Below are positions 1 through 7,868 of a stretch of 29,325 bases of DNA, one piece after another (positions within the stretch are counted from its first letter, which is position 1; every line of letters starts with the position of its first letter). The position numbers were made by a program, and so were the translations under genes. The notes under the pieces were generated by a model that did not search any database, was not told the DNA's origin, and was given only the letters and a program-made list of their open reading frames with translations. Where the stretch lies: NCBI GenBank assembly GCA_022826515.1, contig JAJDUT010000035.1:1-29325 (forward strand), given 5' to 3'. Origin of the DNA: Candidatus Latescibacterota bacterium (GTDB taxonomy: Bacteria; Latescibacterota; UBA2968; UBA8231).

Positions 1-1
1 T

Positions 2-520
2 CAGCCCTTGCCAGCGTGGTTCTTTCAGGCGATGGAAGATCGGCCTCGAGTATTTCTCTACAAATATCTGCCCGACCAGTCGTATGATTTCGACCCATGT
101 GCGGTGGCCGACCAGTTGGCCGACTACCTATCCGCCGCCGACACGTCACAGCGCTACCGGCTGCTGGCTGCGCCGCGAGAGGGCGGCTGTTGGGGCACGA
201 GTGTCTATCCGTTCCTCCAACGAGAGTTGGAAAACCCGGCTGCCTACCGCGACATCCCTTGGCGCATCCTGTGGGAGCACAAAACGTGTATGCAGGCGCG
301 GTTGCAGTACATGGAAACGCAGGGCTATCTCGACCCGGCCGAGCAGCTTGGGATGCGCTTTGGTGTGGTTGAGCGAAAGACGCGCAGTTTGCGCTTGGTG
401 CTGTTGCGCTGGAAGACGCATCAGCGGCCCGATACCCTCACGCGAGCTTGCGATATGCTCGACGCGATAGCTGCCGAGGAGCAGCCCTTGCTGGAGCGCG
501 TCTTAGCGATCCTGAGATGA
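2..520 (+). CDS. Hypothetical protein, probably 5'-truncated by the window edge
   Basis: The reading frame is open from the left edge to a TGA stop at 518-520. I do not recognise the protein. The first in-frame start-like codon is a TTG at 8 and the first ATG is at 32, with no clear ribosome binding site in the few bases visible, so the true start may lie outside the window. The visible ~170 residues are soluble, rich in Leu, Arg, Gln and aromatic residues, with no signal peptide or membrane segment. The C-terminal half looks helical. It converges on rmlA with 56 bp between the stops. Codon use resembles the surrounding genes, which supports a real gene, but no function can be assigned. Confidence 0.6.
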   Translation, partial: QPLPAWFFQAMEDRPRVFLYKYLPDQSYDFDPCAVADQLADYLSAADTSQRYRLLAAPREGGCWGTSVYPFLQRELENPAAYRDIPWRILWEHKTCMQARLQYMETQGYLDPAEQLGMRFGVVERKTRSLRLVLLRWKTHQRPDTLTRACDMLDAIAAEEQPLLERVLAILR

Positions 521-576
521 ATACGGTGTGGACCGTGCATCACGGCGAGCCGGTCGGACCGATAAGTCAAAAGGCG

Positions 577-1458
577 TTAGAACGTCGGCCCGGACTGTTC
601 GACGAGGTGCTTCAGATAGAGACAATACGCATTGTCTTCGGAATAATTGGCGATGCGGAGGAGCTGTTCTTTGCCAATGTAGCCCTTGCGGTACGCTATT
701 TCCTCGACGCAGCCTACTTTGAGTCCCTGCCGGTGCTCGATGGTTTGGACGAAGTTGTTGGCCTCTAGGAGGCTCTCGTGCGTACCGGTGTCGAACCAGG
801 CAAAGCCCCGCCCCAACACCTCGACCTTGAGCTGTTTGCGACGGAGATACTCGTTGTTGACATCGGTAATCTCTAGTTCGCCGCGGGCCGAGGGTTTGAG
901 GCCGCGGACAATGTCGACGACCTCGCTGTCGTAAAAATAAAGGCCGATGACCGCGTAGTTGGACTTGGGGTTTTGCGGTTTTTCTTCAATGCTGGTGGCG
1001 TTGCCCTCGGCGTCGAATTCGACGACTCCGTAGCGCGTGGGATCGCTCACGTAGTAAGCGAAGACCAAGCCTCCCTCCCGTAGTTGGCTGGCGCGCTGTA
1101 GAATCGCCGTCAGGCCGTGTCCGTAGAGAAAGTTGTCGCCGAATATCAAGGCACAGGGGTCGCGGCCAGCGAAATCGGCCCCCACGACAAAGGCGTGGGC
1201 CACGCCCTCGGGCCGGTCTTGGACCGCGTATTCAATGCTCAGCCCCAGCCGCTCGCCGTCGCCGAAGAGCTGGCGGTAGAGATTGGTGTGCTCCGGGCTG
1301 GAGATAATGAGAATCTCGCGGATATCGGCCAGCATCAGCACCGAGAGCGGATAGTAGATCATCGGCTTGTCGAAGATCGGCAGGATTTGCTTGGAGACCG
1401 ATACGGTCAGGGGATAGAGGCGCGTGCCTTGGCCGCCGGCGAGGATGATGCCCTTCAT
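577..1458 (-). CDS. rmlA: Glucose-1-phosphate thymidylyltransferase (RmlA)
   Basis: RmlA condenses glucose 1-phosphate with dTTP to give dTDP-glucose and pyrophosphate, the first step towards dTDP-L-rhamnose and other dTDP-sugars in the cytoplasm. The 293-residue product has the full length expected for the family. It shows the N-terminal nucleotide-binding signature GGQGTRLYPLT at residues 8-18 and the catalytic Lys in SKQILP (Lys23), then a GDN metal/nucleotide motif near residue 108, a central EEKP motif and the C-terminal helical region typical of the longer form. The ATG lies 5 bp after the stop of the upstream PhyH-like gene, so it is the last gene of a three-gene operon and probably translationally coupled. 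No rmlB, rmlC or rmlD lies in the window, so the dTDP-glucose must be used by enzymes encoded elsewhere. Confidence 0.95.
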   Translation of the reverse strand: MKGIILAGGQGTRLYPLTVSVSKQILPIFDKPMIYYPLSVLMLADIREILIISSPEHTNLYRQLFGDGERLGLSIEYAVQDRPEGVAHAFVVGADFAGRDPCALIFGDNFLYGHGLTAILQRASQLREGGLVFAYYVSDPTRYGVVEFDAEGNATSIEEKPQNPKSNYAVIGLYFYDSEVVDIVRGLKPSARGELEITDVNNEYLRRKQLKVEVLGRGFAWFDTGTHESLLEANNFVQTIEHRQGLKVGCVEEIAYRKGYIGKEQLLRIANYSEDNAYCLYLKHLVEQSGPTF

Positions 1459-1463
1459 GGAAT

Positions 1464-2297
1464 TTACTCAATGCCCTTTTTTTGCGGTCCTTGGGGACGG
1501 GGCCTCTGCGGCCAGACGATCTGCCGCCGCTCGGGCGTCAGGCGCGCCAACAGCTCGTCCGAGGGATGGTAGCCGTGGCGGAAATTGCCCCAAGAGGGTC
1601 CGTAGCGATAGACGAAAATCCGGCGCGTACCCTCTTTCTGGCGTCGGGCTGAGCCGTGCGAGAGGCCATCGACGAAGAGCAAGGCGTCGCCCTTGGCCAT
1701 GTGGCACTCGATTGCGCCGGTGATGCCCTCGACGGTAGCGCCTTCGGGCCTCATGCGATGTCGGTCTAAGTCGGGGTGCGTGAAGTTGGCTTTGTGGCTG
1801 CCGGGGATCAGCATGGTGCCGCCATCGCCCGGGCCGATGTCCGTGAGCGCGACGAGGATGTTGATTTGGCCGCACATGTAGCGCCCGCGGTGGTAGCGGA
1901 ATTGGTTGCGCATGATGGGCGGGTAGCCGCCGGAGTGCAGGCCGATGGCCTCTCCGGGCTGGCGGAAGTTGGCAAAGTTTTCGTCGATAAAGAGCGGCCC
2001 GTGTGCGTAGTCGAACGTGTTCTCGCCGCCGACGAAGTGCTTTACTTTCTCGGTCCAAGCGGGATGGTCAATCATCCGCTCAAAAGGTTCGCCCGCCTCG
2101 TAGATTTGCTGCAAGTTGAGGCCGTCAATCGTGCCATAGGTATGGGCGTGAACATGGCCATACCAGTCGCCCGGCTCTAGCGGCGGGATGGCGTCGAGGC
2201 AATCGTTGAGATCTTTGACCTCATCGGCGCTAAGCGCCCCCTCTAAGTGCAGGTAGCCGCGCAGGTCGAAAAGATAATTTTCGAGGTCGGTGACCAT
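1464..2297 (-). CDS. Phytanoyl-CoA dioxygenase-like protein with HSG in place of HxD
   Basis: This 277-residue protein has the PhyH (Fe(II)/2-oxoglutarate oxygenase) fold signature: a central core around residues 118-170 ending in DGGTMLIPGSH, a distal His in LSHGS (His214) and an Arg 11-12 residues later (Arg225/226) suited to binding 2-oxoglutarate. The expected proximal HxD iron motif reads His121-Ser-Gly123, so the carboxylate ligand is missing. The two other PhyH proteins in the window keep HQD. In PhyH-related halogenases such as SyrB2, loss of this Asp opens a site for chloride; here that is only a possibility, and the protein could also bind metal differently or be a non-redox member. 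It lies 6 bp after the enolase-superfamily gene and 5 bp before rmlA, so it may act on a sugar or sugar-linked substrate. No signal peptide is visible. Confidence 0.85.
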   Translation of the reverse strand: MVTDLENYLFDLRGYLHLEGALSADEVKDLNDCLDAIPPLEPGDWYGHVHAHTYGTIDGLNLQQIYEAGEPFERMIDHPAWTEKVKHFVGGENTFDYAHGPLFIDENFANFRQPGEAIGLHSGGYPPIMRNQFRYHRGRYMCGQINILVALTDIGPGDGGTMLIPGSHKANFTHPDLDRHRMRPEGATVEGITGAIECHMAKGDALLFVDGLSHGSARRQKEGTRRIFVYRYGPSWGNFRHGYHPSDELLARLTPERRQIVWPQRPRPQGPQKKGIE

Positions 2298-2303
2298 GAG
2301 TCC

Positions 2304-3458
2304 TCAGCGCTGGACGGGATCGCCCCAAGAGCCCTCGATATAAGGGAAGCGCGCCTCGAGGTCGTCGGCCAGTTCGACGCCGAAGCCCGGGGCGTCGGGC
2401 AGAATCAAGTGGCCGTCTTCGATCAGCGGTTTCTCGCGCAGAATCTCCCACTGCAAAGGACCCTGCTTCATATTTAGCTCGACTAGGCGAGGGTCGGGCA
2501 GCGCCGCGACCATGTGGGCGTTGGCCATGGTCATCAGGCCGTTGTGCCAGTTGTGCGGGATCAGGGGTATGCCGCCGTAGTCTGCATAAGCTCTGTGGCC
2601 GACTTCCATGCAGAGGTCGATGCCGCAGACGCCAGCGTCGGGCTGGACGATGCCGAAGCCCCCCACCGCCATAAAAGGCTCGAACTGCGCCCACGTGGTA
2701 AAAGGCTCGCCGCCGGTTACGGGGATGGAGACGGCGGCGTTGAGCCGGGCGTAGTCCTCGGGGACGCGTTCGACCGGCTCCTCGAACCAAGCCCAGCCCA
2801 TTTCGTCGAGGGCCTTGGCAATGGGCAGCGCCTCTTCCATCGAGAGGCGGCAGTTGCCGTCGAGGGCTAAGTCCATGCGAGCACCCACGGCCTCGTGGAC
2901 TTGGTGCGCTATTTTTAGAAAGCGATCGACGGTGACGCCCGACCAAGCCCAGTGGGTGCCCAAGCGCATCTTGTAGGCGGTGAAACCCTCTTCGGCATAG
3001 CCGATGGCTTCTTCGACGACGGATTCGGGGTGGTCGTCCCAGTCGTAGCGCACGCCCGAGGAAGCGTAGAGGCGGAGGCGGCGCAGGGGTTCCTGTCCTG
3101 ACGCGCAGAGCAGGTCGGCGGTGGGTTTGCCAGCGATCTTGCCGCGCAAATCCCACAGCGCACAGTTGAGGCCGGCGTTGGCGATGTCGTTGGCGCGCTC
3201 CGCTTCGTTGTGCGGCGTTAGATCTTCGTCGCTGGGGTCGCGGCCGATGAGACGGGGCTTGAGTTCGTCGATGCGAGCGGCGATTGCGGGCGGTACGCCG
3301 TACGCGCAAGGCTCGGCGATGCCCTGCAAGCCTTCGTCGGTCTCAATGATGCAGATTGAGCAGTCGGCCTTGGGCACGTGGAAGGTGGCGCTGTACCACT
3401 GAAGTTCAGGCTCGTGGGCGCGCGAGAGTGACAGCGTGCGGATATCGGTGATTTTCAT
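2304..3458 (-). CDS. Mandelate racemase/muconate lactonizing enzyme family protein (enolase superfamily)
   Basis: The 384-residue protein has the two-domain enolase-superfamily layout: an N-terminal capping domain (about 1-125) and a beta/alpha barrel. Visible catalytic elements are the YKMR strand (Lys163), the three metal ligands Asp200, Glu226 (WFEEP) and Glu251 (GGEPF), and an Asp274...His302 pair (QPDAG and PHNWHNG) like the general base of the mandelate racemase subgroup. Enzymes of this group abstract the proton alpha to a carboxylate, and most bacterial members are sugar-acid dehydratases. The exact substrate cannot be read from sequence. It is the first gene of the operon with the PhyH-like gene and rmlA, and is preceded by a TAGGAA ribosome binding site and a TTGACG-17-TTTAAT promoter. 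Confidence 0.9.
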   Translation of the reverse strand: MKITDIRTLSLSRAHEPELQWYSATFHVPKADCSICIIETDEGLQGIAEPCAYGVPPAIAARIDELKPRLIGRDPSDEDLTPHNEAERANDIANAGLNCALWDLRGKIAGKPTADLLCASGQEPLRRLRLYASSGVRYDWDDHPESVVEEAIGYAEEGFTAYKMRLGTHWAWSGVTVDRFLKIAHQVHEAVGARMDLALDGNCRLSMEEALPIAKALDEMGWAWFEEPVERVPEDYARLNAAVSIPVTGGEPFTTWAQFEPFMAVGGFGIVQPDAGVCGIDLCMEVGHRAYADYGGIPLIPHNWHNGLMTMANAHMVAALPDPRLVELNMKQGPLQWEILREKPLIEDGHLILPDAPGFGVELADDLEARFPYIEGSWGDPVQR

Positions 3459-3497
3459 CGGGTTCCTATTCGATCATTGGTTTCTTCACGGGCCTGT

Positions 3498-3526
3498 ATT
3501 AAAGGGCCACTTACTTTTCGCGTCAA
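3498..3526 (-). promoter_or_regulatory. Sigma70-like promoter for the enolase-superfamily operon
   Basis: On the minus strand TTGACG (3526-3521) is followed after exactly 17 bp by TTTAAT (3503-3498). Each box matches the consensus at five of six positions. Transcription would start near 3491, about 30 bp upstream of the start codon at 3458. Confidence 0.6.
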
Positions 3527-3547
3527 CACTGCCCGACGAGCCTTCCC

Positions 3548-3576
3548 TTGTCGCCCGCAGAGTGCTCCCGTATTTT
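3548..3576 (+). promoter_or_regulatory. Candidate divergent promoter for the PHP gene
   Basis: TTGTCG (3548-3553) and TATTTT (3571-3576) are separated by 17 bp, each matching four of six consensus bases. The start would fall near 3583, followed by a strong AGGAGG ribosome binding site (3595-3600) placed 5 bp before the ATG at 3606. It faces away from the minus-strand promoter 22 bp to its left. Confidence 0.4.
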
Positions 3577-3605
3577 GAGGCCGCTTCCCAACCGAGGAGG
3601 AACCA

Positions 3606-4487
3606 ATGATTGAACATCCCTATCAGAATTTGCGCGGAGGACGCTGGCTAATCGGCAACCTGCACACGCATACGACCGCCAGCGATGGCGAGCGCGATCA
3701 CCAAGCGGTAATCGACGATTACGCGGGCCGCGGCTACGGCTTCTTGGCGATTACCGATCACGACATCTATACGTCCTTGCAAGACTACGAGCAATACGAT
3801 GCGCAGGGGATGATTTTGGTGCCGGGCAATGAGATTTCAGCCAACGGCCCGCACGTTTTGCACGTAGGGGACGCAGCGTGGGTTGCGCCGCATGCGGATC
3901 GGCAGCAGGTAATCAACGAGGTCAACGAATCGGGCGGTGGTTTTACCCTTTTCAACCACCCCAACTGGCACGGCAATTTCAACCACTGTCCGCAGGAGCT
4001 TTTGCAGGCCTGCGAGGGCTACGTGGGCTTGGAGATATACAACGGCGTGATCTGCCGCTTGGAGGGCAGCCCCTACGCGACGAATCGCTGGGACATGCTG
4101 CTGAGTGCGGGGAGACGCCTGTGGGGGTTTGCCAACGACGACAGCCACGCGGCGAGAGGCGATGTGGGGTTGGGGTGGAATGTGGCCTACGTGGAGGAGG
4201 AGACGGCTAGCGGCGTAGTGGAAGCCCTGCGCGCCGGTCGGTTTTACGCCTCGACGGGCGTTGAGATCAGTCAGATCCAAGTCGAGGGAAACAGGATTTG
4301 GATTGAGACGGAGAATGCCGCGCGGATCGTGGCTTTGTGCGCTGGCGCGAAGCGGATAGCTGTGGCCGATGGGCGGGAAATTGAGGTGGAAGTGCCGGAG
4401 CGAGCGGGATACGTGCGCTTTGAGTGTTGGGGCGCAGGGGAGGCGTTTGCGTGGACGCAGCCGTTTTTTTGCGAGGAGAGCGAATAA
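3606..4487 (+). CDS. PHP-domain metal-dependent phosphoesterase
   Basis: The 293-residue protein carries the four PHP motifs in order: NLHTHTTASDG (His20, His22), AITDHD (Asp51-His52-Asp53), GNEIS (Glu76), FNHPNWH (His118), and a final NDDSHA near residue 182. PHP proteins bind a trinuclear metal centre and hydrolyse phosphoesters; small stand-alone members include nucleoside and oligonucleotide phosphatases. The C-terminal ~70 residues after the PHP core form a beta-rich tail that may shape substrate choice. The start is fixed by AGGAGG five bases upstream. The next gene begins one base after the TAA, so the two are probably co-translated. No signal peptide is visible, which points to a cytoplasmic enzyme. 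The substrate is unknown. Confidence 0.85.
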   Translation: MIEHPYQNLRGGRWLIGNLHTHTTASDGERDHQAVIDDYAGRGYGFLAITDHDIYTSLQDYEQYDAQGMILVPGNEISANGPHVLHVGDAAWVAPHADRQQVINEVNESGGGFTLFNHPNWHGNFNHCPQELLQACEGYVGLEIYNGVICRLEGSPYATNRWDMLLSAGRRLWGFANDDSHAARGDVGLGWNVAYVEEETASGVVEALRAGRFYASTGVEISQIQVEGNRIWIETENAARIVALCAGAKRIAVADGREIEVEVPERAGYVRFECWGAGEAFAWTQPFFCEESE

Positions 4488-4488
4488 C

Positions 4489-5499
4489 ATGGGCGATCTG
4501 ATCGTCGTTCATCCAGATTTTGACGGGGTTTGGCCCTTTGCCGCCGACCACTTCCGCACATTGTGGCCCGAAGCGGACTTTGTACGCCTAGCGCACGGAG
4601 ACGAACGGCCCTTGGGCGAGGTGGTCGAGGACCCGAGCCAAGTGACGCGGTTGGCTACGCTGGGGGTGCCAGTGAGTCTGACGTGTCTGCGACTTTTTAC
4701 GGCCTTACAGGAAGCGACCTTTCAGGGGTCTTATGGCCGACGGCTAGGCGAGGGCTGTAACGAGTATTTGGCCGAGGCCGGCGTCGTTGTGTACGACCAT
4801 CCGAGCGAGGGGTTTTGGTCGCAGACCGTGGCGGAATTTGGTTTGGCCTTGACGCTGTGCGGACTGCGGCGGATTCCGCAGTTGCACCGCGAGATTATCC
4901 AGAGCCAAGCGCCTTGGGACTACGAGCCGCCCGAGGGCCAAGGTCGGCCCGGAGCGCGCGGGCACCAGTTTGGCGACGACTCTGCCTTTGCCAGCGGCAC
5001 GCTGTGTGGCAAGCGGGTGCGGATCGTCGGGGCCGGCAATATCGCCAGCCGCTACGCCAGCTTCGCGTCGATGCTAGGGGCTGATGTGGCGGCTTGGGAT
5101 CCGTTTGCCACGGAGCCGTGCTTTCACCGGGCCGGGTCGCGCCGCGAGTACCATCTGGAGCAGTTAGTCGTTGATGCCGAAGTGTTCGCGCCCATGGTGC
5201 CGCTGACGGAATCGACGCGCGGCTTGGTCGAGGCTGGGCACATTGACGCGTTGCCCAAGGGCTGTCTGGTGGTACTGGTGACCAGAGCCAGAATCTGCGA
5301 TACCGATGCGATCCGGCGGCGGGTGATGGCCGATGAACTGAGCCTAGCGGCGGACGTGTGGGATCAAGAGCCGCTGCCGTTAGACGATCCGCTACTGGGG
5401 CGGCACAACGTGGTGCATACGCCGCACAACGCCGGGCGCACGATCGACGCGAACAAGGCGTGGGCAGAGAAATTGGCCGTGCAGTTCAAGCCGCGTTGA
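4489..5499 (+). CDS. D-isomer-specific 2-hydroxyacid dehydrogenase family protein
   Basis: I place the start at the ATG at 4489, one base after the PHP gene stop and just after GAGGAGAG; the frame is open further upstream but runs through the PHP gene. The 336-residue product has a Rossmann NAD(P) loop, GAGNIA (181-186), followed by an acidic position near DPF (Asp204), and the catalytic set of this family: Arg266 in VTRARICD, Glu294 in DVWDQEP and His313 in HTPHNAG. Family members interconvert 2-oxoacids and D-2-hydroxyacids with NAD(P)H. An N-terminal catalytic half (1-120) precedes the cofactor domain. Coupling to the PHP gene suggests a shared pathway. The substrate cannot be named; hydroxypyruvate- or sugar-acid-derived 2-oxoacids are plausible guesses. 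Confidence 0.88.
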   Translation: MGDLIVVHPDFDGVWPFAADHFRTLWPEADFVRLAHGDERPLGEVVEDPSQVTRLATLGVPVSLTCLRLFTALQEATFQGSYGRRLGEGCNEYLAEAGVVVYDHPSEGFWSQTVAEFGLALTLCGLRRIPQLHREIIQSQAPWDYEPPEGQGRPGARGHQFGDDSAFASGTLCGKRVRIVGAGNIASRYASFASMLGADVAAWDPFATEPCFHRAGSRREYHLEQLVVDAEVFAPMVPLTESTRGLVEAGHIDALPKGCLVVLVTRARICDTDAIRRRVMADELSLAADVWDQEPLPLDDPLLGRHNVVHTPHNAGRTIDANKAWAEKLAVQFKPR

Positions 5500-5528
5500 T
5501 TGCTCGCATTCGGTGCTGAGTTTATACT
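5500..5528 (+). promoter_or_regulatory. Candidate promoter for the transketolase-like gene
   Basis: TTGCTC (5500-5505) and TATACT (5523-5528) are 17 bp apart. The -10 box matches five of six consensus bases, the -35 only three. An AGGGAG ribosome binding site (5565-5570) lies 6 bp before the ATG at 5577. Confidence 0.4.
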
Positions 5529-5576
5529 TTTACGACTCTTTCATTCAACTGAAAATACCCACTTAGGGAGTTATAC

Positions 5577-7814
5577 ATGCGGGGGATCGAAGCGGCGCAA
5601 ACGAGACAACAGCAGCGCAACAAAGAGCTGTTGGACGGAGTGCGCTACCTAGGCGAGAAAGTGCATTCCGCGGTCTTGCCGCTCACCGTGGATATCGGCA
5701 ACCAACAAGCGCTGCACCAAGAGCAAATCGACGCCCTAGAGGGCTTGCAGATCGAAGCAGCCGCGATCGCGATTCGCTCGCTGGCCTCGCTGGCCGAAAT
5801 CGGCGAGCTGGACCACCTCGGCGGCGGGCTAGAGCTAATCCCGCCGCTCTTGCTGACTTTGGCGATCACCGACTACGAAAGCATCGAATACACTATCGAA
5901 CACGCCCACACCTCCGTGGGCTACTACGCGGCACTGGCGGCGTTGGGCTTTATCGATGAGAAGGTTGTAGTCGAAGGTTTTCGCCGCGGCCTCGACGCTC
6001 CCGGGCACGTGTCTTGGCTGCCGGGCGGCACTCAACTCAACGGCGGGCGCTTGGGGGTGATGATCCCGGTGGCTGTGGGTCAAGCCCTCGGCAAGCGGGC
6101 CAAGCGCGGCGAGGGCGGCTGGGTCGTTTGCCACTGTGGCGATGCTGGCTACATCTCGGGCCAAGCGCTCAACGGCTTCAACGGCGCGGCTGTCCACGGA
6201 GCGCCGATCACCTTCGTCATGCACCGCAACGGTATCCAGCTTTCGGGTGCTACCGAGGGCATTATGGACAAGGACCCGCGCCCCATCGTCGCAGCGATGG
6301 GCGTGGAAGTCATCGAGATCGAGACCTTGCACGACGCTGCGGTGCTTTACGAAACCTATGTCGAAAGCTACAAACTGGCGCAGCAGGGCCGGCCCGCGCT
6401 GATCTATCCCACGGGAACGCACGAGCAACTCGGCGACTTTGGCGAGCGCTTGGGCATTGGTTCCGAGGTCGCAGCATTTGCCGCCGAGTACGGCGTCGAT
6501 CTCAGTACCCGCATCTGGATCCCCGGCTCGCTGATGAGCTATCGCGACGTAGTGCCGATGCTCGAGTGCCTCTTCTTGGTCAACAAGCTTCCCGGCGGCG
6601 AAGGGCATCACGACGGCCACATGAAGGGCCGCGATGCCGCGCAAGTGCTGAGCAACCCGATGTTCCAAAAGACAGCGGCTGCGAGCCAGGCCCTAGCGAC
6701 GTTGCGCCAAGACGAGAAGCGCCAAGTCGAAACCCGGGCTAGACCTGCTCCCGGCAGCCGCAATTTGGTTCTGCCCGAGGATGTGCGGGAAAAGGTTAGC
6801 TTGCCCACGGTGGGTACGAGCGAAAGTCCGCGCGCTGGGTCCGAGGCTGCATACGCAGCGGTGGCCGAACATTTTCCCGACGACGTCTTCGTGGTTAGCT
6901 GCGACCTAGATCCCTCGACCAAGCTGGCGAAGGCGCGCGGGTTCTTGGCCGCTGATCACCAGTTCGAGATGAGCATTGAGGAGCAGGCCGCTTGTCTGAT
7001 TACCGATGGATTGGCGATGAGTGCGCCGGGGCCGCAGTTCAATGTGGTATCGACATTTGCCGCCTTTTACGAGGGCATTGCCCGCGAGGGCTTTGACGTC
7101 TGGCGCTATCAGCGCAACCTCACCGGCGTCAACGAGGGCCTCAATGTCGCCTTCCACGTCTCGCACGTGGGGGCCTGCACTGGGCGCGACCACTTTTCGG
7201 GTTGGGGGTTGGAGTGGATCAACGTCGGTTTGAGTTACTTGCCCTATCTACATCGCTTCTATGGTCCAGCCGATGCGCGGGCGGCGTTTTTGGCAGTCTG
7301 CGATATGGCGGCGCACTACGGAGGGCACATCATCGGCATCCCGCGCGACTCCTTGCCCATCCTCGAAAAGCAAGACGGCTCGGGGCCGCTGTGGGAAGCA
7401 GGCGACGCTTGGGAGCCGATGACGGCTTATCGCACTTATGCTGGAGCCGAGCGGGCGATTTTGGCTTTTGGTGCGCCGGCTTTTCTGGCTGGTGAAGCGG
7501 CCGAGCAGCTCGAAGGCGGGGTGGATGTGCATGTAATCAATGGGCTACCGCTACCTGACGCTGCCTTGGAAGAACTGGTGGGTCGCTATCCCGAGGGTGT
7601 AGCAACTATCGAAGACGGTCTGATCGGCGCGGCCAACACTGGAGTGCGCGGTTTTGCCGGGTTGGTGGCGGGCGTCGCTGGCGACTTGGGCATTCCGGCG
7701 GCGCATGTCGGCATTACCGACCCGACTACGGCCCCGTCAGAAGGCCATTTAGAGACGTGGGCGCACTTCGGCATTACGACCGAGGCGCTCGTCGCAGCCG
7801 TGGAAGGGCTGTAG
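5577..7814 (+). CDS. Transketolase-like thiamine diphosphate enzyme
   Basis: The 745-residue protein holds both halves of a transketolase in one chain. The cofactor half has GHVSWLPGG (about 143-151), a GDA in place of the usual GDG (188-190) and the partner Asn218 in HRNGIQ, which together hold the metal and diphosphate. The pyrimidine-binding half starts near residue 420 (GSEAAYAAV) and carries the activating Glu469 within MSIEEQ and VSTFAAF. A C-terminal transketolase-type domain (about 620-745) completes it. Transketolases move two-carbon ketol units between sugar phosphates. The sequence departs from TktA in several motifs and has an insertion around 320-415, so it is a divergent member and could act on another ketol or 2-oxoacid donor. 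It follows the 2-hydroxyacid dehydrogenase but has its own likely promoter. Confidence 0.82.
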   Translation: MRGIEAAQTRQQQRNKELLDGVRYLGEKVHSAVLPLTVDIGNQQALHQEQIDALEGLQIEAAAIAIRSLASLAEIGELDHLGGGLELIPPLLLTLAITDYESIEYTIEHAHTSVGYYAALAALGFIDEKVVVEGFRRGLDAPGHVSWLPGGTQLNGGRLGVMIPVAVGQALGKRAKRGEGGWVVCHCGDAGYISGQALNGFNGAAVHGAPITFVMHRNGIQLSGATEGIMDKDPRPIVAAMGVEVIEIETLHDAAVLYETYVESYKLAQQGRPALIYPTGTHEQLGDFGERLGIGSEVAAFAAEYGVDLSTRIWIPGSLMSYRDVVPMLECLFLVNKLPGGEGHHDGHMKGRDAAQVLSNPMFQKTAAASQALATLRQDEKRQVETRARPAPGSRNLVLPEDVREKVSLPTVGTSESPRAGSEAAYAAVAEHFPDDVFVVSCDLDPSTKLAKARGFLAADHQFEMSIEEQAACLITDGLAMSAPGPQFNVVSTFAAFYEGIAREGFDVWRYQRNLTGVNEGLNVAFHVSHVGACTGRDHFSGWGLEWINVGLSYLPYLHRFYGPADARAAFLAVCDMAAHYGGHIIGIPRDSLPILEKQDGSGPLWEAGDAWEPMTAYRTYAGAERAILAFGAPAFLAGEAAEQLEGGVDVHVINGLPLPDAALEELVGRYPEGVATIEDGLIGAANTGVRGFAGLVAGVAGDLGIPAAHVGITDPTTAPSEGHLETWAHFGITTEALVAAVEGL

Positions 7815-7868
7815 CGGCAATCAACAAACAGACCGGCCGGGGCAACAACCGCAACTAGGAGAAACGCC

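Noticed and set aside
521..576. Possible terminator between the first gene and rmlA (CCGTG-CAT-CACGG at 533-545)
   Set aside because: Only a 5-bp stem with no T run; too weak to call.
2230..3309. Long minus-strand frame inside the enolase-superfamily gene
   Set aside because: Its product is dominated by Arg, Pro and Ala, the signature of an out-of-frame reading of a GC-rich gene; the overlapping frame has clear catalytic motifs.
4369..4488. Upstream extension of the 2-hydroxyacid dehydrogenase frame
   Set aside because: The extra 40 residues overlap the PHP gene; the ATG at 4489 has a good ribosome binding site and the family N-terminus starts there.
5835..6668. 277-codon frame antisense to the transketolase-like gene
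   Set aside because: No recognisable domain and it lies wholly opposite a gene with conserved motifs.
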